Assembly (NCBI GenBank): GCA_964445985.1
Contig: CAYUMU010000013.1
Location: 29,550-93,549, forward strand
Direction of reading: 5' to 3'
Length of the DNA stretch: 64,000 nucleotides
Source: CAYUMU01 sp964445985
GTDB taxonomy: Bacteria > Planctomycetota > Planctomycetia > Pirellulales > S012-138
The notes beneath the pieces were generated by a model. The model saw only the letters and a list, made by a program, of their open reading frames with translations, was not told where the DNA came from and made no database searches. How positions within the stretch are numbered: position 1 is the stretch's first letter; each line of letters starts with the position of its first letter. The translations under genes and the position numbers were made by a program. Positions 26,818-35,688 of the stretch are shown here, piece after piece.

Positions 26818-29250
26818 ATGTTCACCTTTCGCATTCAGCTCGGTCAGGCCTTGGGCTTGCTATTCTTGCTGACCTGGTTTCAGCCGCTGGTCATTCAGCC
26901 CGAGATCCTGCTGGCAGAAGACAAGGCGATTGCCAGCGCGCAGGGCGATGCCCAACTGACTTCGCTGTTTCGAAAACATTGCGTTCCGTGTCACGGATCG
27001 CGGCGGCAGGAGTCCGAACTGCGACTCGATTTGCCAATTGCAGCCGCCTCCGATGCGGCGGGTCTTAAACGCTGGCAGACAATCCATGAGCGATTGGAGC
27101 AAGGCGACATGCCGCCGCCCGATCGGCCTCGCCTCGCCGATGCGGAGCGGACAGAAGCTCTCAAGCGGATCGAAGCCCAGGTGGCCAAGGCCCGCCAGCC
27201 CGCGGCGGCTTTCTATCGCGGCCCGCGGCGGCTGAATCGAGTGGAGTATGAACGCACATTGCAAGATCTGCTGGGGATTGAGATCCCCCTGGCAGGCATG
27301 TTGCCCGAGGATGGTTTGCAAGATGGTTCCGACAAGGTGGGAGACGCGCTCGATCTTTCGCCGCAACTGGTGGAGCGTTACCTGCGGGCAGCCATGTTGG
27401 CCATTGATGAAGCCTATGCGGGCCCCACCAAGGAGCCCTGCGCCATTCGCCGCTATCGTTTGCACGAATCGGATCGGGGCAAGCGCGTGTTGGAAAAAGC
27501 CCAGTGGTGGGCCGAAACCGACGACGCGGTGGTGCTCTGGTTGCCGCACGATAAGTGGCTGTGCGTGGAGCCGTTTGCCGCTCCGGTTCGTGGCCGGTAT
27601 CGAGTTCGCATTTCCGGCTATGGCTGCCACTTGGGGGAGGGGCAAACCACCGACAAGCAAACGGCGGTACTGGCGGTGCATGGCGGCCATTTCCTCGTTC
27701 CCTACGATGGCCACCTGGTAGGCTTTTTCGATCTGAATTGGAACCAGCCCACGCAGGTTGAGTTTGTCGACGTGCTTGGCCCGGGCGACAACTTCAAACT
27801 GTGCTACGGCGGCAAAGATCCCGGCACGCGCGTGCTATCGAAGTACCGCGGCCCCGCCGTGGCGATCCAATGGATCGAGATTGAAGGCCCTTTGCCGCCC
27901 GAAAAAGACAGTCGGCAAATGCTCCTTGGCGACATCGATCTCGCTAGCGCCGGCGCCGCCGAGGCCGATGAGGTCCTGTTCCAATTCGCGCAACGAGCAT
28001 TTCGGCGGCCCGTTCATCCCGATGAATTGGCATCGCATCGCGAGTTGATGCACGATCAGTTTCGCGCCGGGCAGAGCTTTCAGGAGTCGCTGCGGGCCGG
28101 TTTGCTGGCCGTGCTGTGCGATCCCAATTTTCTGTTCCTGATCGAGCGCGGCCCGCATTTGACCGATCACGAAATTGCTAGTCGCCTCTCCTACTTTCTT
28201 TGGAGTTCGTTGCCCGACGAGGAACTGCTTGGTCTGGCTTCGCGGGGCAAGCTGCGGGAGCCGGCCGTTCGTCGGCAGCAAGTGCGGCGAATGCTCGCCG
28301 ATTCTCGGGCGGGCACATTCCGCCGGCACTTCCTCGATACGTGGCTCAATTTGAATCAAATCACCTGCACTACGCCCGATCGCAAACTCTATCCCGAGTT
28401 CGATGAACCGCTGCAAAGCGCCATGTTGCAAGAAACGCGGTCCTTCTTCGATGAGCTGTTGGCCAACGACCTGGGCGCAAGCCACCTGATCGACGCCGAC
28501 TTTGCCATGCTCAACGAACGCCTGGCGGAGCACTACCGAATGGAAGGAGTGCAGGGCGTTCACATCCGCAAAGTGTCGTTGCCCGCGGATAGTCCGCGCG
28601 GAGGCCTGATCACGCAGGCCAGTTTGCTCAAGGTCACCGCCAATGGCACGGTGACCTCGCCCGTGCTTCGCGGGGTCTGGTTGCTCGATCGCATTTTGGG
28701 GAGCCCCGTGCCGCCGCCGCCTCCCAACGTGCCAGCCGTGGAGCCCGATATTCGCGGGGCCACGACCATTCGCGAGCAGCTTGCCAGGCACAAACAAGAC
28801 GCGAGTTGCGCATCGTGCCACCGGAAGATCGATCCGGTTGGCTTTGCCTTGGAAAACTTCGACGCGATCGGCGGCTGGCGCGACCACTACCGGATCATGA
28901 TTCCCGACATCAAGCCGATGCGCGACAACAATCGCTGGGTGAGCTACCAGCATGGGCCTGTCGTGGAGTCGGATGGAGTGACGCCGGCCGGTCAAATGTT
29001 CGCAGGCATTCGTGAATTCAAGTCGATCTTGCTCGAGAACCAGGCCGCAATCGCCACCAGTTTCACCAAGAAGCTATTCGCCTACGCCTTGGGCCGACCG
29101 CCGGAGTTTGGCGATCGCCGCCCGATTGCTGCCATCGTGGAGCAAAGCCACCGCAACAACTATGGCGTGCGCACGCTGATCGAAGAACTCGCGGCCAGCG
29201 AAATGTTCGTGCTGCGATCCTCGCCCGAATCGGCCCCCGCGAATGACTGA
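26818..29250 (+). CDS. Exported heme-binding DUF1592/DUF1588/DUF1585-type protein
   Basis: The 810-residue protein starts with a signal peptide (about residues 1-33). A planctomycete-type cytochrome domain follows with CVPCH (residues 55-59) and MPPPDRP. Next come DUF1587 (RRLNRVEYERTLQDLLG), a carbohydrate-binding-like insert, DUF1595/DUF1592 (FAQRAFRRPVHPDELAS, LLAVLCDPNFLFLIE, ASRLSYFLWSSLPD), DUF1588 (PRGGLITQASLLKVTANGT, then SPVLRGVWLLDRILG) and DUF1585 with a second heme motif CASCH (664-668) and CHRKIDPVGFALE. The same frame is open upstream to 26623, but that part lacks a signal peptide and includes a dispersed repeat. Its partner is the DUF1552 gene 69 bases downstream. The cellular role is unknown. 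Confidence 0.9.
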   Translation: MFTFRIQLGQALGLLFLLTWFQPLVIQPEILLAEDKAIASAQGDAQLTSLFRKHCVPCHGSRRQESELRLDLPIAAASDAAGLKRWQTIHERLEQGDMPPPDRPRLADAERTEALKRIEAQVAKARQPAAAFYRGPRRLNRVEYERTLQDLLGIEIPLAGMLPEDGLQDGSDKVGDALDLSPQLVERYLRAAMLAIDEAYAGPTKEPCAIRRYRLHESDRGKRVLEKAQWWAETDDAVVLWLPHDKWLCVEPFAAPVRGRYRVRISGYGCHLGEGQTTDKQTAVLAVHGGHFLVPYDGHLVGFFDLNWNQPTQVEFVDVLGPGDNFKLCYGGKDPGTRVLSKYRGPAVAIQWIEIEGPLPPEKDSRQMLLGDIDLASAGAAEADEVLFQFAQRAFRRPVHPDELASHRELMHDQFRAGQSFQESLRAGLLAVLCDPNFLFLIERGPHLTDHEIASRLSYFLWSSLPDEELLGLASRGKLREPAVRRQQVRRMLADSRAGTFRRHFLDTWLNLNQITCTTPDRKLYPEFDEPLQSAMLQETRSFFDELLANDLGASHLIDADFAMLNERLAEHYRMEGVQGVHIRKVSLPADSPRGGLITQASLLKVTANGTVTSPVLRGVWLLDRILGSPVPPPPPNVPAVEPDIRGATTIREQLARHKQDASCASCHRKIDPVGFALENFDAIGGWRDHYRIMIPDIKPMRDNNRWVSYQHGPVVESDGVTPAGQMFAGIREFKSILLENQAAIATSFTKKLFAYALGRPPEFGDRRPIAAIVEQSHRNNYGVRTLIEELAASEMFVLRSSPESAPAND

Positions 29251-29319
29251 CCGCTGAAAGCTTCGCGGAAACCTGCCCCCCACCACTATTCGTAGCCGTC
29301 TGAAAGTGAGCCAACCCCC

Positions 29320-30591
29320 ATGCAGCCCCAGCCGGTAACCCGACGTACATTCTTGCGAGGTTCGGGCGTGGCGTTGGCGCTGCCCATGCTGGAAGCGTTC
29401 TTGCCGCGTCAGTCGTGGGCGAGCGAAGCAGCTCCGCCCCGCCGCATGGTGGCGATCTGTGCGAATTTGGGTTTCTTTGCCGAAGACTTCTTCCCACGCC
29501 AGGCGGGCCGCGACTATCAGGCCACGACTTACCTGGACCATCTTCGTGAGTACCGGCAAGACTTCACCGTGTTCTCGGGCGTTTCGCACCCGGAAGTCGA
29601 TGGCGGACACGCTTCGGAAACATCGTTCCTCACGGCGGCGCCGCACCCCAGGGCTTCCACGTTCAAAAATTCCATCTCGTTTGACCAGTACCTCGCCGAG
29701 CAATTGCAGCCCGATACCCGGATCCCCGCGCTGACGTTGACAACCCAGCAACGCACGCTGTCGTGGACCGATGCCGGCGTGCAGGTTCCCGGCGAAAACA
29801 GTCCGGCCCGACTGTTCCAGGAGTTGTTTGTGGAAGGCGACCCCCACGAGGTAGCCAGGCAAGTGCAACGCTTGCGGATGGGTCGGAGTGTGCTCGACTC
29901 GGTCCTGGAACAAACCAGGCGATTGAACCGCGACTTGGGTTCGCCTGACCGCAACAAGCTGGACCAGTACTTGACCGCCGTCCGCGACGTGGAAGGCCGG
30001 TTGTTGAGCGCCGAGAAATGGACGCGCCGCCCCAAGCCAAAACCGGGCGTCCGCCAGCCGGTGGATATTGCGAGCACGAGCAACCTGATCGGCGCTGCGC
30101 GGCTGTTGCTCGATATGTCGCATCTGGCCCTGCAGACCGATTCCACGCGGATCATCACGCTGCTCATGGATGGCGTGCAGGGCGGAGTGACGTCGATCGA
30201 TGGCGTGAACCTTGGTTATCACAACCTCTCGCACCACGGCAAAGACAAAGAAAAACTGCGGCAATTGCGGCTGGTTGAGCAGTCGCATTTGCAACTGCTT
30301 GCCGACTTCTTGGGCAAGCTGCGCGGCACGCAGGAGAGCGGCGGCAACCTGCTCGAAAACACGATGGTGCTCTTCGGCAGCAACCTGGGCAACGCCAACA
30401 GCCACGACACGAAGAATATGCCCATGCTGCTGGCCGGCGGCGGCTTTCGCCACGGACAGCACCTGGCGTTCGACGCGCAGAACAATTATCCACTGTGCAA
30501 TCTGTACGTTTCGATGGCGCAGCGGCTGGGACTGGAAGTCGACCGGTTCGCATCGAGCACCGGCACGATGACGGGAATGGAGATGCGGTAA
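29320..30591 (+). CDS. Tat-exported DUF1552 protein
   Basis: The 423-residue protein begins with a twin-arginine signal (TRRTFLRGSGVALALPML, residues about 8-25), so it is exported folded. The rest has the DUF1552 pattern: PPRRMVAICANLGFF, LREYRQDFTVFSGVSHPEVDGGHASETSFLT, SFDQYLAEQL, TTQQRTLSW, a Gln/Arg-rich helical middle and late ENTMVLFGSNLGNANSHDTKNMPMLLAGGGFRHGQHL. These late motifs resemble the alkaline-phosphatase-like fold of DUF1501/DUF1552 proteins. It follows the DUF1592-type gene, the usual pairing in planctomycetes, and the two are probably co-expressed. Function unknown. Confidence 0.92.
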   Translation: MQPQPVTRRTFLRGSGVALALPMLEAFLPRQSWASEAAPPRRMVAICANLGFFAEDFFPRQAGRDYQATTYLDHLREYRQDFTVFSGVSHPEVDGGHASETSFLTAAPHPRASTFKNSISFDQYLAEQLQPDTRIPALTLTTQQRTLSWTDAGVQVPGENSPARLFQELFVEGDPHEVARQVQRLRMGRSVLDSVLEQTRRLNRDLGSPDRNKLDQYLTAVRDVEGRLLSAEKWTRRPKPKPGVRQPVDIASTSNLIGAARLLLDMSHLALQTDSTRIITLLMDGVQGGVTSIDGVNLGYHNLSHHGKDKEKLRQLRLVEQSHLQLLADFLGKLRGTQESGGNLLENTMVLFGSNLGNANSHDTKNMPMLLAGGGFRHGQHLAFDAQNNYPLCNLYVSMAQRLGLEVDRFASSTGTMTGMEMR

Positions 30592-30659
30592 CTCGGTGGC
30601 GGCGAACGCGTCGGCCGATACCTTGGTGGCGTTTGTCGACAATGCGACCGGAGCAGAGC

Positions 30660-31217
30660 ATGACCGATGGCTTCGCCGCGCTCGGCGATGAGCTCCGCAC
30701 CTTTCGGCCTACGATGTCGAACATGGTGGCCGGCGCCATCCTCGGGGTGGGCATGATCGGGGGCGGTATCGCGGGGGCCGTGTATGTGTATCGCATGCCG
30801 ATCGCAGCGGGCGGTAATTTTGAAGACCAGGTTGGCAAGTTCTTGGTCTTGGCCTTTCTGGGGCTGGGAATGCCTCTGCTGGGAATCTTCTTCCTCCGGT
30901 TTGTGAAACACCTGGCCGCCCATCGCGTGAAGATGTATCGCAATGGCTTCGCGTACATCGATCGGGGAAAAACTGAACTCTGTCCTTGGACCGAAGTTGC
31001 CGAGTTTCAAGAAGTGTTTACGGAAGAACAGTTGAAATTACTGGAACTCCCTGGGGCAAGACTCAAGCGGATCGATCGCAGCTTCGGCGTGGTTCGCAAG
31101 GATGGGAAGCGGTTTGAATTCGGTTCGAACAACGTGGACAATGTCGCCGACCTGGCCGCATATTTCGAAGGAGCTAGGGATCGGTATGGGATCGCCTGGA
31201 AACAGGTTGAGAAATGA
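30660..31217 (+). CDS. Membrane protein with two helices and a PH-like domain
   Basis: The 185-residue protein has two hydrophobic helices (about residues 21-44 and 59-83). A soluble part follows with VKMYRNGFAYIDRGKTELCPWTEVAEF and FEFGSNNVDNVADLAAYFE, which resembles bacterial PH-like domains. The ATG at 30660 has a GGAG site at about seven bases; an in-frame ATG at 30642 is the alternative. The gene follows the DUF1552 gene by 68 bases but has no known link to it. A related layout is seen in the gene at 33073-33630. Confidence 0.7.
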   Translation: MTDGFAALGDELRTFRPTMSNMVAGAILGVGMIGGGIAGAVYVYRMPIAAGGNFEDQVGKFLVLAFLGLGMPLLGIFFLRFVKHLAAHRVKMYRNGFAYIDRGKTELCPWTEVAEFQEVFTEEQLKLLELPGARLKRIDRSFGVVRKDGKRFEFGSNNVDNVADLAAYFEGARDRYGIAWKQVEK

Positions 31218-31380
31218 GTTGAGTGGGCAGCGCGGTTCGAGGCCGTCTGCGTTTTCAAGTAAAGCGGCACTGACACCTCTTCGGGCTGCGTGAGTACCAT
31301 CGGGGGCAAAGAGTATCCGTCGCGATGGGCGTCGGAGTGACAAGCCGTGATTATCTTTCCAGCCCCAAGGGATGGGCGTC

Positions 31381-33024
31381 ATGAAACTGTTGATCGTCGG
31401 TGGCGTGGCTGGCGGTGCTTCGGCGGCCGCTCGGGCTCGGCGTCTGTCTGAAGAGGCCGAAATTATTCTGTTCGAGCGGGGGCCGGACGTCTCGTTTGCC
31501 AACTGTGGGCTGCCCTACTACGTGGGGGGCGAAATCGCGAACCGTGAAAAGCTGCTGGTCACCACACCCCAACTGCTGCAAACCCGCTTCCGGCTCGATG
31601 TGCGAACGCGATCGTCGGTGGAAGCCATCGATCGTGCCGCTCGGAGTATTCGCGTTCGGGATCTCGCCACGGGCCGCGAGTACGCCGAGTCGTATGATCG
31701 GTTGATTTTGGCGCCGGGCGCCGCGCCGCTGCGGCCGCCGATTCCTGGCATCGATTTGCCAGGAGTTTTCACGCTAAGGAATCTACAGGATGTCGACCGG
31801 ATCAAAGAGCGGGTAGACCAAGGCGCCGGGGAAGTGGTCGTGGTGGGAGCAGGCTTTATCGGATTGGAACTGGTGGAGAACTTTGTGAGTCGTGGTCTCA
31901 AGACCACGCTGGTGGAGTTGCAAGACCAGGTGATGCCGCCCTTCGATAAGGAGATGACCACGCCGATCCTCCAGGCCATCATGGCAAAGGGTGTCCGCGT
32001 GCTGTTGGGGAACTCGGCCGAAGGCTTTGAACCCACCGCGGGCGGGCTCACTGTCCGGCTCAAGTCGGGCGAGCAGTTGCCGGCCCGGATGGTGATTTTG
32101 GGGATTGGCGTGCGGCCTGAAAATAAGCTCGCGGTGGATGCCGGGCTGGACGTGGGGCCGCGGGGTGGCATTCGCGTGAATGAATTCCTGCAAACCAGCG
32201 ACCCGAATATTTATGCGGTTGGCGACGCCGTGGAGATCAAAGATTTTGTATCGGGCGACCCGACGCAGGTGCCATTGGCGGGGCCAGCGAATCGACAGGG
32301 CCGCATTGCCGCCGACAATATCTTTGGCCGCCAATCGAAGTATCGCGGCACGCAGGGAACGGCCATCGTGGGCCTGTTTGGCGTTACCGCCGCCATGACG
32401 GGGGCCTCGGAAAAGGCGCTGCGCCGAGCCGAGCGTGCTTTTCGCAAGGTGTATGTCCACCCAGCGCATCACGCCGGTTACTACCCTGGCGCCGAGCCGA
32501 TGACACTCAAGATTCTCTTCCACCCAGAAACAGGCAAACTGCTGGGCGCCGAGGCCGTGGGCGGGGCTGGCGTGGATAAACGCATCGACGTGCTGGCCGT
32601 GGCCATTCAGGCCGGCATGACCGTGTTCGACCTGGAAGAAATGGAACTGGCCTACGCGCCGCAATACGGATCGGCCAAAGACCCGGTGAACATGGCAGGC
32701 TTTGTCGCCGCCGGACTGCTGCGAGGCGACCATCCGCAGGTGGACGTGGAAGCGGTGCTGGCCTTGCCTGATGAGCAGCGACCACTGGTGCTGGATGTGC
32801 GCACGGCGCAGGAGTTTGCGAAAGGGAATATCCCAGGCTCAGTCAATATTCCGGTTGATGAGCTACGCGAGCGGTTGGGGGAACTTCCTCGCGAGCGAGA
32901 GATTGTCGCATATTGCCAGGTGGGGCAACGCGGATACCTGGCAACGCGCATTCTGCGGCAGCACGGCTTTGAGGCGAAGAATGTTGGGGGCGGGTATAAG
33001 ACTTATCGGTTGTTTTGTTCGTAA
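31381..33024 (+). CDS. CoA-disulfide reductase-like flavoenzyme with C-terminal rhodanese domain
   Basis: The 547-residue protein (550 from an ATG at 31372) joins an FAD/NAD(P)H disulfide reductase to a rhodanese domain. The FAD site is VGGVAGGASAAARARRL, with a single redox Cys (C42) in SFANCGLPYYVGG, as in CoA-disulfide reductases. The NAD site is VVVGAGFIGLELVENFVSRGL, and a second FAD motif is DPNIYAVGDAVEIKD. The rhodanese domain (about residues 455-545) has LDVRTAQEFAKGNIPGSVNIP and the active Cys C512 in CQVGQRG. Such fusions reduce CoA or persulfide-type thiols. Known from other bacteria; the physiological substrate here is inferred. Confidence 0.92.
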   Translation: MKLLIVGGVAGGASAAARARRLSEEAEIILFERGPDVSFANCGLPYYVGGEIANREKLLVTTPQLLQTRFRLDVRTRSSVEAIDRAARSIRVRDLATGREYAESYDRLILAPGAAPLRPPIPGIDLPGVFTLRNLQDVDRIKERVDQGAGEVVVVGAGFIGLELVENFVSRGLKTTLVELQDQVMPPFDKEMTTPILQAIMAKGVRVLLGNSAEGFEPTAGGLTVRLKSGEQLPARMVILGIGVRPENKLAVDAGLDVGPRGGIRVNEFLQTSDPNIYAVGDAVEIKDFVSGDPTQVPLAGPANRQGRIAADNIFGRQSKYRGTQGTAIVGLFGVTAAMTGASEKALRRAERAFRKVYVHPAHHAGYYPGAEPMTLKILFHPETGKLLGAEAVGGAGVDKRIDVLAVAIQAGMTVFDLEEMELAYAPQYGSAKDPVNMAGFVAAGLLRGDHPQVDVEAVLALPDEQRPLVLDVRTAQEFAKGNIPGSVNIPVDELRERLGELPREREIVAYCQVGQRGYLATRILRQHGFEAKNVGGGYKTYRLFCS

Positions 33025-33072
33025 GGGCTTGCGGCGCGACCGACCCGCGATCTACTTTTTGCACAGGACGGG

Positions 33073-33630
33073 CTATTGATAATGATAATGATCGAGGGCT
33101 TCGCATAGCACGAATAATGCATTGTTGGGATCCCAGGTCCATTCATTGCCGTCAAGACAAACCGTACGTCGGTTGCCTTCTGATGGAACAGATTTGGAAA
33201 TGATTTTGCGAAGTTGCAAATCGTCGTTGGAGCTGCATTGATCCATACTGAGGTGAATAAGAATTCCACATTCTTCAAGATATTGCCAGGGAAAACTTGG
33301 CCGGAAAGTTTCGATTTTTGAAATACAACGCCACGGCAGATGGTAACGCTGCACACGTACAATGCCCTCGGTCCAGGTGAGCCCCTTTTCGTCAATCCAG
33401 AGCCCACGCTTCTGCGTGCAGGCCGAAATGCCCGATAGTATCATTAATCCGAATCCGGCTGATACCACCAATCCGATCAATATATTAATTCGATTCGGAC
33501 CATCCGCGATGGTTTCAGCAAGCAAGAGTATCCACAAAAACACTATCGCGATGCAGCCGAAGACAATTGTGCCCTTTGATGCATCCCTCTCATGAGCAAT
33601 CTGCCGAGGGACGATCGATTTCTCATGCAT
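33073..33630 (-). CDS. Hypothetical membrane protein, lower GC than neighbours
   Basis: The 185-residue protein has two hydrophobic helices (about residues 20-42 and 47-69). A soluble part follows with GLWIDEKGLTWTEGIVRVQRYHLPW and a short C-terminal tail. The layout resembles the two PH-like membrane proteins at 16524 and 30660. Its base composition is visibly more AT-rich than the adjacent genes, which suggests recent arrival. The gene lies between the flavoenzyme and the RAYT-like remnant. No function can be given. Confidence 0.65.
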   Translation of the reverse strand: MHEKSIVPRQIAHERDASKGTIVFGCIAIVFLWILLLAETIADGPNRINILIGLVVSAGFGLMILSGISACTQKRGLWIDEKGLTWTEGIVRVQRYHLPWRCISKIETFRPSFPWQYLEECGILIHLSMDQCSSNDDLQLRKIISKSVPSEGNRRTVCLDGNEWTWDPNNALFVLCEALDHYHYQ

Positions 33631-33669
33631 GTTCTAGCCCAAGTTACGCTGTTCGGATCGGGTGGCACC

Positions 33670-33691
33670 TGAGCCCCAGCGAAGGGCGTGG
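33670..33691 (+). repeat. Left inverted repeat of a short element
   Basis: These 22 bases (TGAGCCCCAGCGAAGGGCGT plus two G) match the reverse complement of 33873-33894 at 20 of 22 positions. The similarity extends outward to a GTGGCAC on both sides with a small gap, giving arms of about 30-35 bases. Confidence 0.7.
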
Positions 33692-33727
33692 TTAACTCGC
33701 TAGAGCGGCCAGCTACTGCCATTCCGC

Positions 33728-33894
33728 TTACAACGCGAGCCGCGTGCTTTCTTCGGTGACGTTCCAGTCGTGGCCGCCCCCTGGCTGCCAGAATCCGCGG
33801 CGAACGCGACGGCCTGTCTGGCAAGTAGGCGCCGACCTTGCCTGCGAGTATCGCTGGAATGTTGCCGCTGCGCCACGCCCTTCGCTTAGGCTCA
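33728..33894 (-). pseudogene. Remnant resembling the C-terminal end of a RAYT (REP-associated) transposase
   Basis: A 55-codon frame on the minus strand (ATG at 33894, stop at 33728) ends in RRGFWQPGGGHDWNVTEES, followed by a few residues. The FWQPGGG(Y/H)D motif is typical of REP-associated tyrosine transposases, where it precedes the helix that follows the catalytic region. The catalytic HxH and Tyr motifs of a full protein are absent, and the first 28 codons do not look like the family. The frame starts inside the right inverted repeat (33873-33894) and ends 36 bases from the left one. I read it as a relic within a non-autonomous element. Confidence 0.4.
33873..33894 (-). repeat. Right inverted repeat of the same short element
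   Basis: This is the partner of 33670-33691 in opposite orientation (20 of 22 identical). The DUF1501 gene ends 23 bases further on. Confidence 0.7.
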
Positions 33895-33916
33895 TGGCGT
33901 GCCACACCGCCCGACT

Positions 33917-35293
33917 TCAGAACAATTCCGAAATGGCTTCGCCTTCCGAAAGGATGGGGATGGGGCGGCCGGCGTGGTCGTTGAAATTGAGCGCCGGGTC
34001 GATGCCCATCACGCGGTAGATCGTGGCCAGCAGCGAGGAAGGTTTCATGGCCCGATCGACCGGGTGCTCGGCTTTGTCGTTGGTGGCGCCGACCACCACG
34101 CCCCCCTTGAGGCCGCCGCCGGCGACCATGGCCGAAATGGCGTTGCCCCAGTGGTCGCGGCCGGGCACGGGAATACCGGGTTGGCCGGTGTTGAGTCGCG
34201 GAGTACGTCCGAACTCGCCCATCACCACCAGCAGCACGTCGTCGAGCATGCCGCGCTCGGAAAGGTCGGAGAGGAGGCCGTCCACCGCTTGATCCACATG
34301 GACCAGCTTGGAGCCGTGGCCTTCTTCGATTTTGGAGTGGTTGTCCCAGTGGGGCATGTCCACCGTCACAAAGCCTACGCCGGCCTCGACGAGGCGACGG
34401 GCCATGAGGGTGTAATGTCCCCAAGGTCCGCGACCGTAGCGGTCGCGGAGGCGAGGGTCTTCTTTTTCAATATCGAGCGCTTCGCGAGCTTTGCCGGCCG
34501 AGAGCATATCGACCGCTTGCTGATGGTAGCGGTCCATGGAATCCATCATGCCGGAGTTGTCGATGTCGCGGCGAATGCCGTCGAGCCGGCCAAGCAGCGA
34601 GAGGCGGTTGTCGAGTCGGTTTTCGTCGGCCCCTTGCATGCTCTTGAGGAACTCGGGAGCCTGGATCTCGCGGGTGTAATTGGCCGCCAGGTACTTTTGC
34701 GACATGTTGACCTGGAACGGGTTGTACGCGTTGCCCAGGTAAGCGGCGCCCTGGTAGCCAGGATAAATGTAAACGCTTTCGGCGGCAGGCAAGCCTACGT
34801 AGGGCGGCATGCCGGGAGCGTTGGCGCCATGCACGCGGGCCACGTAAGAGCCCACCGAGGGGAACTTTTGGCCTTTGTCGACGGAGTTGGAACCGTAACG
34901 GCCGGTCAGCATCCAGTGGGCGGCGGCGAAGTGGTCGCCGTTATCGTGGTGGATGGAGCGAATGAACGCCATCTTGTCGGCGTGCTTGGCGTGCAGCGGC
35001 AAGGTTTCGCAGATTTGCATGCCGGGCACGTTGGTCGAAATGGCCCCGAAGGGTCCGCGATATTCGGCCGGAGCGTAGGGCTTGGGATCGTAGGTTTCGA
35101 GCTGGCTGGGGCCGCCGTCCAGCCACATCAGAATGACCGATTTGCTGCTGCGTGCCGCTTTGCCTTCGGCCCTCATCCTTAGCAGGTCGGGCAGCGAAAG
35201 GCCCAGGCAGCCCAGGAAGCCGGCCTTGAGGGCGGTGCGGCGGGAATGCCCTTGGCAATTGCGACTTCCACGGCCCCGGGTGATTTCCAACAT
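33917..35293 (-). CDS. DUF1501 family exported protein
   Basis: The 458-residue protein belongs to DUF1501, an alkaline-phosphatase-like family very abundant in planctomycetes. A twin-arginine-like start (SRRTALKAGFLGCLGLSLPDLL) suggests Tat export. Family motifs follow: KSVILMWLDGGPSQLETYDPKP, EYRGPFGAISTNVPGMQICETLP, SIHHDNGDHFAAAHWMLTGR and, near the end, MGEFGRTPRLN and PGRDHWGN. The start at 35293 matches the family and an in-frame start 17 codons upstream does not. DUF1501 genes usually sit next to DUF1549/DUF1553 cytochrome genes; here it stands alone. Confidence 0.92.
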   Translation of the reverse strand: MLEITRGRGSRNCQGHSRRTALKAGFLGCLGLSLPDLLRMRAEGKAARSSKSVILMWLDGGPSQLETYDPKPYAPAEYRGPFGAISTNVPGMQICETLPLHAKHADKMAFIRSIHHDNGDHFAAAHWMLTGRYGSNSVDKGQKFPSVGSYVARVHGANAPGMPPYVGLPAAESVYIYPGYQGAAYLGNAYNPFQVNMSQKYLAANYTREIQAPEFLKSMQGADENRLDNRLSLLGRLDGIRRDIDNSGMMDSMDRYHQQAVDMLSAGKAREALDIEKEDPRLRDRYGRGPWGHYTLMARRLVEAGVGFVTVDMPHWDNHSKIEEGHGSKLVHVDQAVDGLLSDLSERGMLDDVLLVVMGEFGRTPRLNTGQPGIPVPGRDHWGNAISAMVAGGGLKGGVVVGATNDKAEHPVDRAMKPSSLLATIYRVMGIDPALNFNDHAGRPIPILSEGEAISELF

Positions 35294-35688
35294 GGGTGCA
35301 GTCTCCGTATTTGGCAGGCGGTGGGGATGCAGGCGGCAGCACAAGGCGGGCGCGGCATCGTGCGGGGGCAGCTCAAAAGCACTAAATGTTGGCCCAGGCA
35401 GGTTTTCCGTTGGGCTCGCGAGGTTCAGGCGTGCTAGCTTGGCTGGGCGGGATTAATCAATGAATTTCGATTAGTTTAGCGGACTGGTTTGGTGGTTCGC
35501 AATAGATTGTCACCCAGGTAATTGAGCGTTTGGGGGCTGAGGTTACGGAATAGGGCGGAGGATAGGTAAAGGATTGCGAATTATCATTTTGCGCGTGAGC
35601 GCGATGTGAATTTTGGGCAAGACCTTGCTGACGCGTCGGGTTGCAAGGGGCGGTGTTCCTGGGGGACGGCAGGCTATACTTAACTGCC
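35294..35688. other. Intergenic region between DUF1501 and ApbE genes
   Basis: These 395 bases separate divergent genes. A TATACT (35674-35679) directly before the ApbE start is too close to serve as its promoter unless the message is leaderless. No gene or repeat was recognised. Confidence 0.4.

Noticed and set aside
33543..34424. Long minus-strand frame over the end of the DUF1501 gene and the inverted-repeat element
   Set aside because: It is rich in Arg, Pro and Gly and overlaps a strong gene in another frame; it looks like a GC-driven shadow.
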